DNA of 64,000 bases from contig JAKLGK010000002.1 of NCBI GenBank assembly GCA_022710725.1, positions 310,001 to 374,000 on the forward strand, written 5' to 3'. Origin of the DNA: Verrucomicrobiota bacterium (GTDB lineage: Bacteria; Verrucomicrobiota; Kiritimatiellia; CAIQIC01; JAGNIJ01). Position numbers and translations under genes: made by a program. Position 1 is the stretch's first letter, and every line of letters begins with the position of its first letter. Shown piece by piece: positions 34,901 to 44,800 of this stretch. A model generated the notes under the pieces. That model was not told the DNA's origin and did no database searches. It saw nothing but the letters and a program-made list of their open reading frames with translations.

Positions 34901-35791
34901 ACGAATTCCACGGTGCAGCGCGACATCACGACCACGATCGAGAACGGGACCAACACCGTGAAGGACGAAACCGTCACGACCATCTCGACCTCGCTGGTCG
35001 GCACCAACATCATCACCTCGACGAACTACAACTCCACCGAGACGATGATCGGGCTGGCCTCGTCCTACATCTTCCCCAACGGCTCGATCGGCACCCTGGA
35101 CGTCCGGGAGCGCAGCTTCGACGGCGACCTCGCCGGCGAGTCCGTCCTGACCTACTCGATGGAATACCTGTGGCGCCCGGTCCTCCCGCTGGACATGTCC
35201 ATCCGCTACGAGCACGGCCTGGTGCCGTCGGCCCGCGCGATCGTCGAGTACGACGGGGGCGGCATCGGCGCGATCTGGCGGGCCAAGGACGAGTGGAACG
35301 CCACGGGGACCGCGGCCTACTGGTCGCTGGACGACGACAACTCCCTGCTGCGCCTGATGCTGGAAAACTACTGGCGCATCTCCGAGCGCTACGACATCTG
35401 GCTGGGGCTGCACGACTCCCTGATCACCGCCGACCGGGCCAGCGACCTGTACTGGACGCCGTACTGGGAGCAGCGCCACTACCTGATCATCCGGCTGCGG
35501 CGCAGCTACCCGAATTACTTCGGCATGGTCCGCGTGAACGTCGGGGCCCAGCAGGCCGAGGGCCGCCCCGAGGAATGGGCCGTCTACAACGAGCGCGCGG
35601 CGCGGGCGGAGGGGCAGGGGTGGTACCCGGGCAACGACCCCGACCAGGACTGGGAGCGGCTGATCGGGTTCAGCGCGAGCCTCCGCCGCTCCTGGGCCAA
35701 CGGCTGGGAGATCGAGGGCGAGGCGACCGTCAACTCGCTGCGGGAGCAGACCGAGCGCAGCCTGATCGGCAGCGTGGTGTACCGGTTCTAG
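31955..35791 (+). CDS. Fused TPR + NodB-like deacetylase + outer-membrane beta-barrel protein, copy A
   Basis: 1278 residues. Signal peptide, an Ala/Pro-rich linker to about residue 150, tetratricopeptide repeats (about 160-500), a NodB-like deacetylase domain (about 560-860) and a C-terminal beta-barrel (about 940-1278) that ends Y-R-F, the usual outer-membrane signature. NodB motif 1 is T647-F-D-D-G. Motif 2 reads N-S-H706-L-V-F-A710, lacking the second metal His. Motif 3 is Y-P-H-G-D-I (775-780). In the PNAG system TPR and barrel are PgaA while the deacetylase is PgaB; here both are one chain. GTG 31955 is used as start; ATG 31973 is possible. It follows the MBOAT gene by 17 bases. Confidence 0.85.
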   Translation: MPDQKNMTLAALLGLWLAAGTAIAQEPPASPAEPAPELPAVPKLAIPDVPPVTEPPLAVPELPTAEAPAAAAVEAVSPAAESVLPVPPAAPAEAAAEIPAVAPALEKAVEAAVPEIPAADVAAPAVPSPAAAAAEALDTTPVASDLAPVAAPIAPGAAELEKNTPRARMYDAMLNVQDGKYEEAIPKLESVIADDPTLIDAWETLTWAYWLGGRPDDARQLAKEFIGIAPDEPVAHNIMAQFATRDGELAEAERLYRRSLALKADQYETRFAFASVLLWNGKFDEAMKELNDLYKQDPERLDVELQLARALTAFEEYEEALDHWDHINEMVPDYPEYMMARAEVLVLIGSLKEAQAEAERVLELEPDNLSALNLLADIAMRERKNDEVVKALKRVRDLADGDEAKAMVERRLAYFMKAEQDRDPATFTMDQVVQAGQDAYRRDPGDINGHLFYAEMMTLDKDYGRAEEQFRNVLQEKNPHSDRALFGLFQCYLGRMMLDDAERQLRANLRDLNPRDPYRHLMWAQLYFARGRFRDAMESLNRLEQEGAQGSIFTLQYNRLSSSEWTPYPSVRQFRDHLMTLKRAGYRFISAGQFPSYFETCVRPERVQRRPFLYRVLRSISNAWTGEKDQSPPMLSDVVPERVACVTFDDGLRSTFRWATPLAEDLRIPMTVFVSLGHILSNDIRAATFPELKAHHDTGLWEINSHLVFATIASMTNRESRLVHQLPNLLWLEDKDRQETLREYYARLRYEFTESQRMLQKALGVETSQVASVAYPHGDIGQATYCNIDLFNVPEAILNEAEIHYRQGFLQSRYGYSMKLDHQMMLQRWEPDRQASGQDVLRQALKNHPVFLARRTRAEMAALQGEMHLALDMIRLLKRDGYPDKDLQELNAFVRRHLSRLVAVPEAVQDETGTVTERPIEIRHPYLGVEGYSTKANVMIDEWHVAFKGGFNINPRLTLEGRVGYGEIDQTVSSNFWTLVYETNSTVQRDITTTIENGTNTVKDETVTTISTSLVGTNIITSTNYNSTETMIGLASSYIFPNGSIGTLDVRERSFDGDLAGESVLTYSMEYLWRPVLPLDMSIRYEHGLVPSARAIVEYDGGGIGAIWRAKDEWNATGTAAYWSLDDDNSLLRLMLENYWRISERYDIWLGLHDSLITADRASDLYWTPYWEQRHYLIIRLRRSYPNYFGMVRVNVGAQQAEGRPEEWAVYNERAARAEGQGWYPGNDPDQDWERLIGFSASLRRSWANGWEIEGEATVNSLREQTERSLIGSVVYRF

Positions 35792-35816
35792 GGACGAGGC
35801 GAGCGGAGGAACGAAC

Positions 35817-36530
35817 ATGAAGCAGGCGGCGATGACAGTCGGGCTGGTGCTGCTGCTGGGCGTCCTGACGCCGGCGCGGGCCGCGGAGGGGCCGCAGCGC
35901 ATCCTGATCCTCGGGGATTCGATGATGCGCGTGCCCTCGCACTCGATCGAGCTCGAATTCTCCCGGCACGAGGGCGTGACCACGCGCCTGTTCACCTCCC
36001 TCGGGTCCGGGCTGGCCCGGCTGGATGTCGTGGACTGGCTGGAGCGCATCCGCGCCCTGGCCGCGGAATTCCAGCCGGACACCTCGATCATCTGGATCGG
36101 CACGAACGATGAGCAGCCCATGCGCACGCCGGCCGGCATCATCCGTCCCGAGCAGCCGGGCTGGTCGGAGGAATACGCGCGGCGGGTCGGCGAGGCCATG
36201 GACCTCATGGGGCGCGGGGGCGCGGCGAAGGTGTACTGGCTCGAACTGCCGGACATGCCCAAACCGGAGATCCAGAAAAGCGCCGACCGCATCAACGGCC
36301 TCGTGGACCAGGAAGCGGCGAAACGGCCCTTCGTCATTCACTGTAAAACCCGCCCGTTCTTAAGCCGGACGCCCGGAACCTTCTCGCGTTACGTGCTGCG
36401 CCCGAACGGGATGCCTCTTTCGGTGCGCGACACCGACGGCGTGCATCTGGACCGGAACGGGGCGGATCTGCTGGCCCGGAAACTGGCCGAGACGTTCTGG
36501 CCCGCCGCGCCGGCCGCAACTGAAAAATGA
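35817..36530 (+). CDS. Exported DUF459/SGNH-type esterase or acetyltransferase, copy 2
   Basis: 237 residues, similar throughout to the protein at 29702. Signal peptide (T-V-G-L-V-L-L-L-G-V-L-T-P-A-R-A), nucleophile block L-G-D-S-M-M, S-G-L-A-R-L-D-V-V-D-W, I-G-T-N-D-E-Q and D-G-V-H-L-D-R-N-G. GGAGG precedes the ATG. Its stop overlaps the start of the second giant barrel protein (ATGA), so each barrel protein travels with its own SGNH partner. Confidence 0.87.
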   Translation: MKQAAMTVGLVLLLGVLTPARAAEGPQRILILGDSMMRVPSHSIELEFSRHEGVTTRLFTSLGSGLARLDVVDWLERIRALAAEFQPDTSIIWIGTNDEQPMRTPAGIIRPEQPGWSEEYARRVGEAMDLMGRGGAAKVYWLELPDMPKPEIQKSADRINGLVDQEAAKRPFVIHCKTRPFLSRTPGTFSRYVLRPNGMPLSVRDTDGVHLDRNGADLLARKLAETFWPAAPAATEK

Positions 36531-39500
36531 CATTCGGACTTTCATACGGCCGGGGGCGGTGGCCGGCCGCGGCGCGGGCGGGATGGGCGATCCTGCTGCT
36601 GACCGGCCTGGCCGCCGCGGCCCAGGAACCGGCGCCGCCGGCGGCGGCCGCGGGCGTGGTTCGCGAGGCCCTGCCGTCCACGCCGGTTGCTCCGGCGGGC
36701 GTGGCCGTGCCGTTGGTTGCGGGCGAGGTGGCGCCCGCGGCCGCCCCGGTCGGGGAAACCGAGGATGTCGCCCGCGTGACGCCCGCCATGGCGAAGATGT
36801 ACGAGGCCATGGTGAATATCCAGGACGGGCTCTATGACGAGGCCATCCCCAAGCTCGAGTGGGTGATCGAGACGGACCCCAGCCTGTACGGCGCGTGGGA
36901 GGCCCTGTGCGCGGCCTACTGGCAGTCGGGCCGCCACGAGGAGGCGCGCCGGACGGGCGAGCGGTTCCTGGCGATCGCGCCGCAGAATCCGAGGGCGCAC
37001 AACTTCCTCGCGCAGGTGGCCACGTCCGACGGCAACCTCGACCGGGCCGAGGAGCTCTACCGGAAGAGCCTGGCGCTGAATCCCAACCAGTACGACGCCC
37101 GGTTCTCGTACGCCCGCGTCCTGTTCTGGAACGGGAAGCGGGAGCTCGCGCTGGAGGAGTTGAAGCGGCTGTACCAGGAGGATACCGCGCGCCTCGACGT
37201 CGAGATCCAGCTGGCCCGGGCCTACTACGCCAACGAGGAATACGAGCTGGCGCTGGAGCACTGGAACAACATCAACGAGATGGTGCCCGATTACCCGGAA
37301 TACATGATCGCCCGGGCGCAGGTGCTGGTCCTGATCGGCGCGCTGAAGGAGGCGCAGCTCGAGGCCGAACGCGTCCTGGAGGTCGAGCCCGACAACGAGG
37401 CCGCGCTGAACCTCCTGACGGACATCTCCATGCGCGCGCGCCGGCACGACGAGGTGATCCAGAACCTCCGCCGCGTCCGGGACCTCGCCAAGGGCGACCT
37501 GGCCAAGGCCAAGATCGCCCGGCGGCTGGCCTACTACCTGAAGAGCCAGTACGATCGCGATCCCAAGAACTTCACGATGAAGCAGTGCGTGCAGGCCGCG
37601 CAGGACGCCTACCGCTGGGACCCCGGCGACGTGGACGGCGTCCTGTTCTATGGCGAGATGCTGGTGCTGGACAAGGAGTACGGCCGGGCCGAGGAGCGTT
37701 TCCGGGACGTGCTCCAGAACTTCAACCCGCACAACCAGCGCGCGAAGTTCGGCCTCTACGAGACGTTCCTCGGCCGCATGAAGCTCGACGAGGCGGAGGC
37801 GCAGCTGGAAGCGATCATGGTCGATTTCGATCCCAACGATCCGTACCGGCATTACTTCTGGGCGCAGCTCTACTTTGCCCAGGGCCGGTACTTCGACGCG
37901 CAGGAGTCGCTGGAGCGGCTGGAGCAGGAGGGCGCGGAGGGGTCCGTCTTCACGCTGCTGTACCACGGGCTCTCGCCCAGCGAATGGGCGGCCGTCCCGT
38001 CGGTCCGGCAGTTCCGCGACCACATGATGACCCTGAAACGCGAGGGCTACAAGTTCATCCAGCCGGAGCAGTTCGCCGACTACTTCGCGAAGCAGAAGCC
38101 GCCAGACCTCGTCGAGCGACGCTCGCTGCTCACCCGCATGGTGCAGGCGGTCCGGCGGTCCTTCTCCGCGGAGCAGCCGGAGCCGGTGGTCACGGTGCGC
38201 GATTACAGCCCCGAGCGCATCGTGTGCGTGACCTTTGACGACGGCATGCGGTCCAGCTTCCGCTGGGCGACGCCCGTCGCCGAGGAACTGCGCATTCCCC
38301 TGACCATGTTCGTGCCGGTCGGGAACATCTTGAGCAACGACACCCGCATCACCAGCTGGCCGGAGCTGCGGGCCTACGAGCGGACCGGCTGGTGGACGCT
38401 CGGCAGCCACCTGATGGACGCTAGCACGCCGACCTTCACGAACCGCCCGACAACGAACCGCGTGGTGGAGGTGGTGCTCCCCGCGACCACCAACGCGCTC
38501 CCGGCGACCAACCTCCTGGCGGAGCTGGACGCGTCGGCCATGACCAATTTCATCCTCGAGGCCGGGCCACCCATGATCACCAACCGGATGGAGCTGACGG
38601 ACGCCAACCTCCGGCGGGTGCACCCGCTGCCGAACCTGCTCTGGGTCCGGGAAAAGGAGCGGCAGGAAACCCTGCGCGAGTATTACCGGCGCATCCGCTA
38701 CGAGTTCCTGGACAGCCGCAACTGGCTCCGCCGCGAGCTGGAGCTGCCGGAGGGCATCCTCGCCGTGGCCTATCCCATGAGCGATGTGGGGCAGCAGACC
38801 TACTGCAACATCGATCTCTTCAACGTGCCCGAGGCCGTCCTGAACGAGGCCGAGCTCCACTACCGCATGGGCTTCCGCCAGAGCCGGTTCGGCTACGCCA
38901 TGAAGCGGGACAACCCCATGCTGTACCAGCGGATGGAGCCGGACCGCCACGACTCGGGGCAGGACCTGCTGCGCGACGCGCTGCGCAACCACCCCGTGTT
39001 CCTCGCCCGCCGCACCCGCGCCGAGATGGCCGCCCAGCAGGGCGAGATGCACACGGCCCTCGACATGATCGAGCTGCTCAAGCGGGACAACTATCCCGAG
39101 GAGGACCTGGCCGAGCTGTCCGCCTACGTCCAGCGCCGGCTCGCGCGCCTGGTGGCCATCCCCGAGGCCGTCAAGGACGAGACCGACGAGGAGCGCAAGC
39201 GGCTGGTGGACATCCGGCACCCCTACCTGGGCGTCGAGGGCGAATCCGTCAAGGCCAACGCGATGATCGACGAGTGGCGCGTCGCGCTCAAGGGCGGGTT
39301 CAACGTCAACCCGCGGTGGCTGATCGAGGGGCGCGTCGGCTACGGCAGCATCGCCCAGGAGGTCACCTCCAACGAGTGGACGGAGGTCTTCGTCACGAAC
39401 GTCAGCACGCGCCAGACGATCTCCGCCACCACCGAGAACGGGACGAACTCGCTGGAGGACGAGACGATCGTATCCTTCGTGCAGACGCTCCAGGGCACGA

Positions 39501-40285
39501 ACATCGTCCACACGACCAACTACAGCGCCAGCGAGACGATGATCGGGCTCGCCTCGGCCTACATCTTCCCGAACGGATCCGTGGCGCACTTCGACATCCG
39601 GCAGCGGACCTTTGACGACGACCTGGCCGGCGAGTCCGTGATCGCCTACTCGCTGGAATACATGTGGCGGCCCGCGCTGGCGATCGACATGGCCATCCGG
39701 TACGAGCACGACATGACGCCGTCGGCGCGGGAGATCATCGAGTACGACGGCGCCGCGCTCGGGGCCGTCTGGCGCGTGCGAGACTGGTGGAACGCCGCCG
39801 GCCAGGGCGTGTACCGCATGATGGACGACGACAACTCCCTGCTGCGCGTGATGGCCGAGAATTTCTGGCGCATCTCGCAGCGCTACGACATCTGGGTGGG
39901 CCTGCAGAATTCGCTGGTCACGACCGACATGGACAGCGACCTCTACTGGACCCCCTACTGGGACCAGCGCCACGTGGCCGTCATCCGCGTGCGGCGCGTC
40001 TTCCCCAACTACTACGGCACGGTGCGCGTGAACGTCGGCCTGCAGAAGGCCAAGGGGCGCCCCGAGGAAATCGAGCTCTACCGGTCCCGCGCGGCGGTCG
40101 GGGAGATCCAGGGCTGGTATCCCGGGGAGGGGCCGGACGAGGACTGGAACAAGGTCGTCGGGGTGGGGGCCAGCGTGATCCGCCGCTGGGCCAACGGCTG
40201 GGAAATCAAGGGCGAGACGTCCATCAACGCCATCGGCGAGACGACCGAGCGCCACCTGACGGGCAGCCTGATCTACCGGTTCTGA
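36527..40285 (+). CDS. Fused TPR + NodB-like deacetylase + outer-membrane beta-barrel protein, copy B
   Basis: 1252 residues with the same order as copy A: signal peptide (A-I-L-L-L-T-G-L-A-A-A-A-Q), linker, TPRs, NodB-like domain, C-terminal barrel ending Y-R-F. The TPR and barrel regions align closely with copy A. Motif 1 is T569-F-D-D-G. Motif 2 is G-S-H628-L-M-D-A632, again without the second His. Motif 3 reads Y-P-M-S-D-V instead of Y-P-H-G-D-I, so it has lost the motif His too. Copy B carries roughly 50 extra residues, rich in T-N, directly after H628. Less conserved catalytic features suggest the two copies have different jobs. Last gene of the plus-strand operon. Confidence 0.85.
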   Translation: MTFGLSYGRGRWPAAARAGWAILLLTGLAAAAQEPAPPAAAAGVVREALPSTPVAPAGVAVPLVAGEVAPAAAPVGETEDVARVTPAMAKMYEAMVNIQDGLYDEAIPKLEWVIETDPSLYGAWEALCAAYWQSGRHEEARRTGERFLAIAPQNPRAHNFLAQVATSDGNLDRAEELYRKSLALNPNQYDARFSYARVLFWNGKRELALEELKRLYQEDTARLDVEIQLARAYYANEEYELALEHWNNINEMVPDYPEYMIARAQVLVLIGALKEAQLEAERVLEVEPDNEAALNLLTDISMRARRHDEVIQNLRRVRDLAKGDLAKAKIARRLAYYLKSQYDRDPKNFTMKQCVQAAQDAYRWDPGDVDGVLFYGEMLVLDKEYGRAEERFRDVLQNFNPHNQRAKFGLYETFLGRMKLDEAEAQLEAIMVDFDPNDPYRHYFWAQLYFAQGRYFDAQESLERLEQEGAEGSVFTLLYHGLSPSEWAAVPSVRQFRDHMMTLKREGYKFIQPEQFADYFAKQKPPDLVERRSLLTRMVQAVRRSFSAEQPEPVVTVRDYSPERIVCVTFDDGMRSSFRWATPVAEELRIPLTMFVPVGNILSNDTRITSWPELRAYERTGWWTLGSHLMDASTPTFTNRPTTNRVVEVVLPATTNALPATNLLAELDASAMTNFILEAGPPMITNRMELTDANLRRVHPLPNLLWVREKERQETLREYYRRIRYEFLDSRNWLRRELELPEGILAVAYPMSDVGQQTYCNIDLFNVPEAVLNEAELHYRMGFRQSRFGYAMKRDNPMLYQRMEPDRHDSGQDLLRDALRNHPVFLARRTRAEMAAQQGEMHTALDMIELLKRDNYPEEDLAELSAYVQRRLARLVAIPEAVKDETDEERKRLVDIRHPYLGVEGESVKANAMIDEWRVALKGGFNVNPRWLIEGRVGYGSIAQEVTSNEWTEVFVTNVSTRQTISATTENGTNSLEDETIVSFVQTLQGTNIVHTTNYSASETMIGLASAYIFPNGSVAHFDIRQRTFDDDLAGESVIAYSLEYMWRPALAIDMAIRYEHDMTPSAREIIEYDGAALGAVWRVRDWWNAAGQGVYRMMDDDNSLLRVMAENFWRISQRYDIWVGLQNSLVTTDMDSDLYWTPYWDQRHVAVIRVRRVFPNYYGTVRVNVGLQKAKGRPEEIELYRSRAAVGEIQGWYPGEGPDEDWNKVVGVGASVIRRWANGWEIKGETSINAIGETTERHLTGSLIYRF

Positions 40286-40303
40286 CCGGGGCGGCCGCCG
40301 GGA

Positions 40304-41833
40304 TCAGCGCGTGCCCCACTTGTTGGACCGCATCGTGGCCAGCGCGTAGTAGCCCTGCCAGCTGAAGAACACCACGTAGCTCATCATAAAGAGGAAGGCC
40401 GTCCACCAGTGCGGCCGGCCGGTCCGCTCGAAGTAGTAGAGGCCCCAGAGCAGGGTCACCACGAGCACGCCCGTGATGTAGAAGCCCGGGAGTTGCCCGG
40501 TCATCAGGGGCCAGGCCACCAGCGCGCGGAACATCACGAGCGGCGCGATCATGGGCAGCAGCGTCAGCGCGTACCAGGAGATCGCGGCGACCGGGTGCTT
40601 GCGCCAGACGAATCGGCCGGCGAACAGCAGCTCCCGCACCCAGGACCGCTTCCAGCGGCACTGCTGGACGATGTATTTCTTCCAGCGCTCGGGCACGATC
40701 GTCGTCGCCAGCGCCTCGTCGTCGTACAGGATCTTGTAGTCCCGCAGGAGGTAGTTCGTCAGGCTGCGGTCGTCGCCGTACGTCGAATAGACGCCCAGGA
40801 ACTTCTGGTGCAGCCACCGGTCGAGGACGTGCAGCACGCAGGCGCGCCGGTAGGCCGAGAAGCAGCCCGGGCAGCAGCTGACGCAGCCGAACAGGCTCTC
40901 GGCGGCCTTCATGACGCGGTACGAGACGAAGTAGCGCACGTCCTGCATCTTCGTGAGCATGTTGACGTCCACGTTCTCGACGTCCGTGTGCCCCGAGACG
41001 GCCGCCACGGTCGGATCCACCAGCCCCTGGACGACCTTGCGGATCGCCCCGGGCAGCAGGAAGCTGTCGGAGTCCACGTAGACCAGGACCTCTGCCGTGG
41101 CCAGGAGCGCGCCGACGGCCATCCCGTGCCGCTTGCCCTTGTTGCGGATGAAATCCACGATGACGAGGCTGGGATGCCGCTCCTGCGCCCGGATCATGTC
41201 CTGCAGCGTCCGGTCCGTCGAGCCGTCGTTGACGGCGACCACCTCCAGCTTCGCGTGGGGATAGCCCTCGCGGTAGATCCGGCCGATGGTGGTCTCGATC
41301 GACCCCTCCTCGTTCTTGCAGGCGATCGCCACGCAGACCGTCGGCTCGTAGCCGACATCCACCGGCGAGGTGTAAAACGCCGCGAGGAGGAAGCGGGAGA
41401 GAATGAACACCCCGACGCAGATGCTGTACGTGTTGACCCACGGCTGATACCAGAAATACTCCAGGTTCCGGATCTTCATCATGACCACGGTGGCCAGCAC
41501 GATGATGGAGAAGGCCGCCAGCAGGCGCGCCAGCCAGCGGGGGAACCGGCGGTAGCGGTGGACGGCCACCCCGTCGAGCACGGCCTGCGGCTCCGGGGTG
41601 GGGGCCTCCGGCTCGTAGCCCTCCGTCTGCAGCCGGCGCAGGCAGAAAGGGCAGACGGCCGGCAGCGGGCGGGCGATGACGCGGATGGACATCTCGCAGG
41701 CGGAGCAGTGCCCGATCATCCCCTTGCGGGGCGGAAGGCGGGGCGCCGAATCCGCGGGCTGTCGGCTGGTGGCCGCTGGCGTCGATTCCATGCGCTGTTC
41801 CATGCGGGTCCGGCCGACCGCCGGCCGGAACAT
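40304..41833 (-). CDS. Processive GT2 polysaccharide synthase with N-terminal zinc ribbon, copy A
   Basis: 509 residues. A cytoplasmic N-terminal zinc ribbon (C43-x2-C46 ... C61-P-F-C64) is followed by two membrane spans. The GT2 domain has V-N-D-G-S, Y-V-D-S-D-S, G-D-D-R-S-L-T and Q-Q-C-R-W, that is the D, DxD, TED-equivalent and QxxRW elements of hyaluronan/PNAG/cellulose-type synthases. Further C-terminal spans follow. It polymerises and translocates a glycan through the inner membrane. In-frame ATGs at 41803 and 41791 are alternative starts. It ends 18 bases from the convergent copy-B barrel gene. Confidence 0.92.
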   Translation of the reverse strand: MFRPAVGRTRMEQRMESTPAATSRQPADSAPRLPPRKGMIGHCSACEMSIRVIARPLPAVCPFCLRRLQTEGYEPEAPTPEPQAVLDGVAVHRYRRFPRWLARLLAAFSIIVLATVVMMKIRNLEYFWYQPWVNTYSICVGVFILSRFLLAAFYTSPVDVGYEPTVCVAIACKNEEGSIETTIGRIYREGYPHAKLEVVAVNDGSTDRTLQDMIRAQERHPSLVIVDFIRNKGKRHGMAVGALLATAEVLVYVDSDSFLLPGAIRKVVQGLVDPTVAAVSGHTDVENVDVNMLTKMQDVRYFVSYRVMKAAESLFGCVSCCPGCFSAYRRACVLHVLDRWLHQKFLGVYSTYGDDRSLTNYLLRDYKILYDDEALATTIVPERWKKYIVQQCRWKRSWVRELLFAGRFVWRKHPVAAISWYALTLLPMIAPLVMFRALVAWPLMTGQLPGFYITGVLVVTLLWGLYYFERTGRPHWWTAFLFMMSYVVFFSWQGYYALATMRSNKWGTR

Positions 41834-41873
41834 CCGATCCGGATTATGGCGCAGGAGCCGCCGCCTGTCATCA

Positions 41874-44800
41874 TCAGAAAAGAACCACGGCGTTGCCCGG
41901 CGGCCGGCGCCACAAGCCGTCGGGCTCGTCCACGGTCAGCTCTTCCGGGAGGAGGATGGGCAGCCGGTGAATCTTCCGCGCGCCCGGAAGCAGCCCCGCG
42001 TCGGGGGCGATCTCGCGCAGGGTGGCGGCGCGGCTGTCCTCGTCCATGAAGACCGCCAGGAAGGTCAGCGGGGCGCCCAGCATGGCCTGCTCGGCGCGCT
42101 CGATCCACTCCGGCGGCGGCAGCTGCAGCATCATCAGGGTGAAGCCGTCCACTTCCTCTTCCGTGGCCCGTCGCACCAACTCCGCCGGGTCGAGGCTGCG
42201 CCAGTCGCACAACCGGACGACCGGCAGCAGCCGGAGCCGGTGGTAGCGCGCGAAGATCCGGACCTTGCGGAAGTCCTGGTCGCCGTCCGGCCGGATCGTG
42301 CCGTCCATCTCGTGCCGGTACCAGAAGGGCGCCACCGCCGAGAGGTCCTGCACGAGGGGCTTGAGCATCTCCACGCAGGCGTCGTCCGAGAGCGGCTGTT
42401 CGCGGTGGTGGAACCCCGCGAGGCGGACGGGCAGGGGACCGCCTTCGATCTCCCGCAGCGTGACTTGCGCGATGCCGAACTGCGCCGCCCAGGCGCCGGC
42501 GCCCCACCAGCCCAGGCTCAGATCCAGCGGCAGCGAAACGGGCGTCCGGAAAACAGGCGCTCCCTCTACGTATCCCTGGGCCCCGTCGCCGCGGATTTCC
42601 AGGCGCAGGCGCAGCGGGCCGTCGGGCCGGGTCCACGGCTGGACTTCGTTGGCGATGATCTGGTCGCCGCGCCAGACCTGCAGGTAGATCTGCCCCTCCG
42701 GGTCGAATCCGAAGCGCACCATGCCGTGGACGCTCCGCCGCGCGTAAATCCAGAAATGCCCGCGCGGCTGGTCGATGACGGTCTCGATGTACCCGCTGTG
42801 CAGGCCCTCGGACCGGTCGAGTTGCACGTAGGCCTCGGTCTCGAACGGGTCGGCCGCGAGAATCAGCCGGCCCGGATCGTGGCTCCGGACCTCGACCGAG
42901 CTGATCCAGTCGGGCGAAAGCCGGTCGGAGCGGAAATCCTCGCGGGCGGCCCGGCGGCGCGGGAGCAGGGCGGTGAAGACGTCGCGGTTTTCGGCGGAGG
43001 CGCGCCCGGCGATGGACTCGAGGGCGTTCATCAGCATCCAGGACTCCGGCAGGGTCAGCAGCTGGTGGTCGCGGATGGCCGCGACGAAGGGCATTTCCAT
43101 GCCGGGCAGCGAACCCACCTCGACGATGCTCCGCAGGTTGTCGTAGCGCTCGCGGGGATCCTTGAGCAGGGCGTGCAGCAGGCTGCGCGCCTGGAGGTTG
43201 TTGGGATGCTGCTCCAGCACCTGGTGGATCAACTCTCCCGCTTCCTGGTCGCGGCCGTGGCGCGCCAGCCACTCGGCCTTGCCGAGCACGATCTCCGGCT
43301 GGTTGGGAAAGATGCTGGCGTACTGGTTGAGCAGGGCGAGGGCGCTGCCCGGCCCCTCGTCGCCGCCGTTCATCAGGCGCGACATGCGGATCACGAGGTC
43401 CAGCTGGCCCGGGCTGATATCGAGGCTGCGCTGGTAATACTGGAGCGCGGTCGGGATGTCGCCGCGGCGGAGGTAGACGTCGCCGATCAGGGTCAACGGT
43501 TCCTCGTTGTAGGGCTCCGCCACGTGCCACTCGGTCCATATCTCGATGGCGTGCTGGAAGCTGCCGGAGAGGAAAGCCGCCTGGCCGCGCCGCCGCCAGA
43601 TCTCGGACGGGCTCTCGGTCTCGCTCCGCCGGCTTTCCCTTCCGCCCGGAGCCAGTTCGTAGAACACGCCGACGGGGGTTTCCTCGGGCGCCGGCTCGGC
43701 CTCCTCGACCAGGATCACGCGGTCCGCCTCGTCCCCGAGGCGGGACAGCGGGACGGCGAGCGCCGGGTCCCGCGAGGTGCCGACCAGCAGGTTGGGCAGG
43801 ACGGACATCAGGGCCTTCAGGGCCGCGTCATGGACCACGTAGCGCGGGAAGCGGACGATCAGCAGCCGCCGCTGCTCGGCCAGGAGCGCGTGCAGTTTCT
43901 GGAGCCAGGCGGTCAGGATGGGCGGCGACAGCCCGGCGTCCGCGCGGGTGAAATCGAGCAGCACGCCGTCCGCGCCGATTTCCGCCAGCTGGGCGGCCAG
44001 GGATTCCGGCTCGAGGCGCCCGATGCCCGCGTTATCCTCGAGATGCACCTCGGGGACGAACCGGAGATGGTAGATGCCGGCCAGGGCCCGGAAGAGCTTG
44101 AGGTCCCAGGCGGGCTGGGTGAGGACGCCGCGGGAGCCGATGCTCAACCACGGCGGCGCCAGGTGCGAGAGGCGGTCGCCGTTCCGGCTGATCCAGTCCG
44201 TCAGCCGGTGCTGCCCTTCCGCGGACGGGACCCACGTGACCACGGCCTCGCGGGTGCGGCGGATGTGCAGCGAGGACACGCGCGCCCGTGCCTCGCTCTC
44301 CTTCGGATGCCAAACGCTCAAGCCGGCCATGCCCGGCACGGGCTTGCCGTGCAGTTTCAGCACGTCCAGGAAAAGCGGCTGCCCGTTCAGGCGGATGAAG
44401 ATCAGGCTCTCCCGCAGCGAGACCTCCAGCTGGTTCTTCCGGCCCAGCAGCTTCGGCACCGCCCGGACGGCCAGCGTGACCGGCTGCATGCCGACGGCCT
44501 TCTGGCGGAGCCACAGCTGGCCCTCGGTGTCCATGCCGAGGTAGATGTAGCGCTCGCCGTCGGACGTGCCGCGGAGGAACAGGCCGAGCTGGCCCTTCTC
44601 GATGGAGAACTCCATGGACAGGGTGAAATCGTTGAGGGTGTCGCTGCCGTTCACCCAGGCCTTGGCCCCGGTGGTGTTGGTGGAGGCGTTGAGCAGGGCC
44701 CCTTCCGCGTCGAGGGTGAACTCGCCCCAGTCGGGCAGCCAGGCCAGCGGCGTCTTGAAGAGGTACTCCGGGCTGTACTCGTCGCGCGGCCAGGCATGCC

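Noticed and set aside
31934..36337. 1467-residue open frame on the minus strand
   Set aside because: Antisense shadow of the TPR-NodB-barrel gene and the second SGNH gene, which have clear domains on the plus strand.
36542..40255. 1237-residue open frame on the minus strand
   Set aside because: Antisense shadow of the copy-B barrel gene; His/Leu/Val-rich composition without any motif.
40286..40303. GGCGGCCGCC between convergent genes as a terminator
   Set aside because: A short self-complementary core with no T-run on either strand; may act but cannot be supported.
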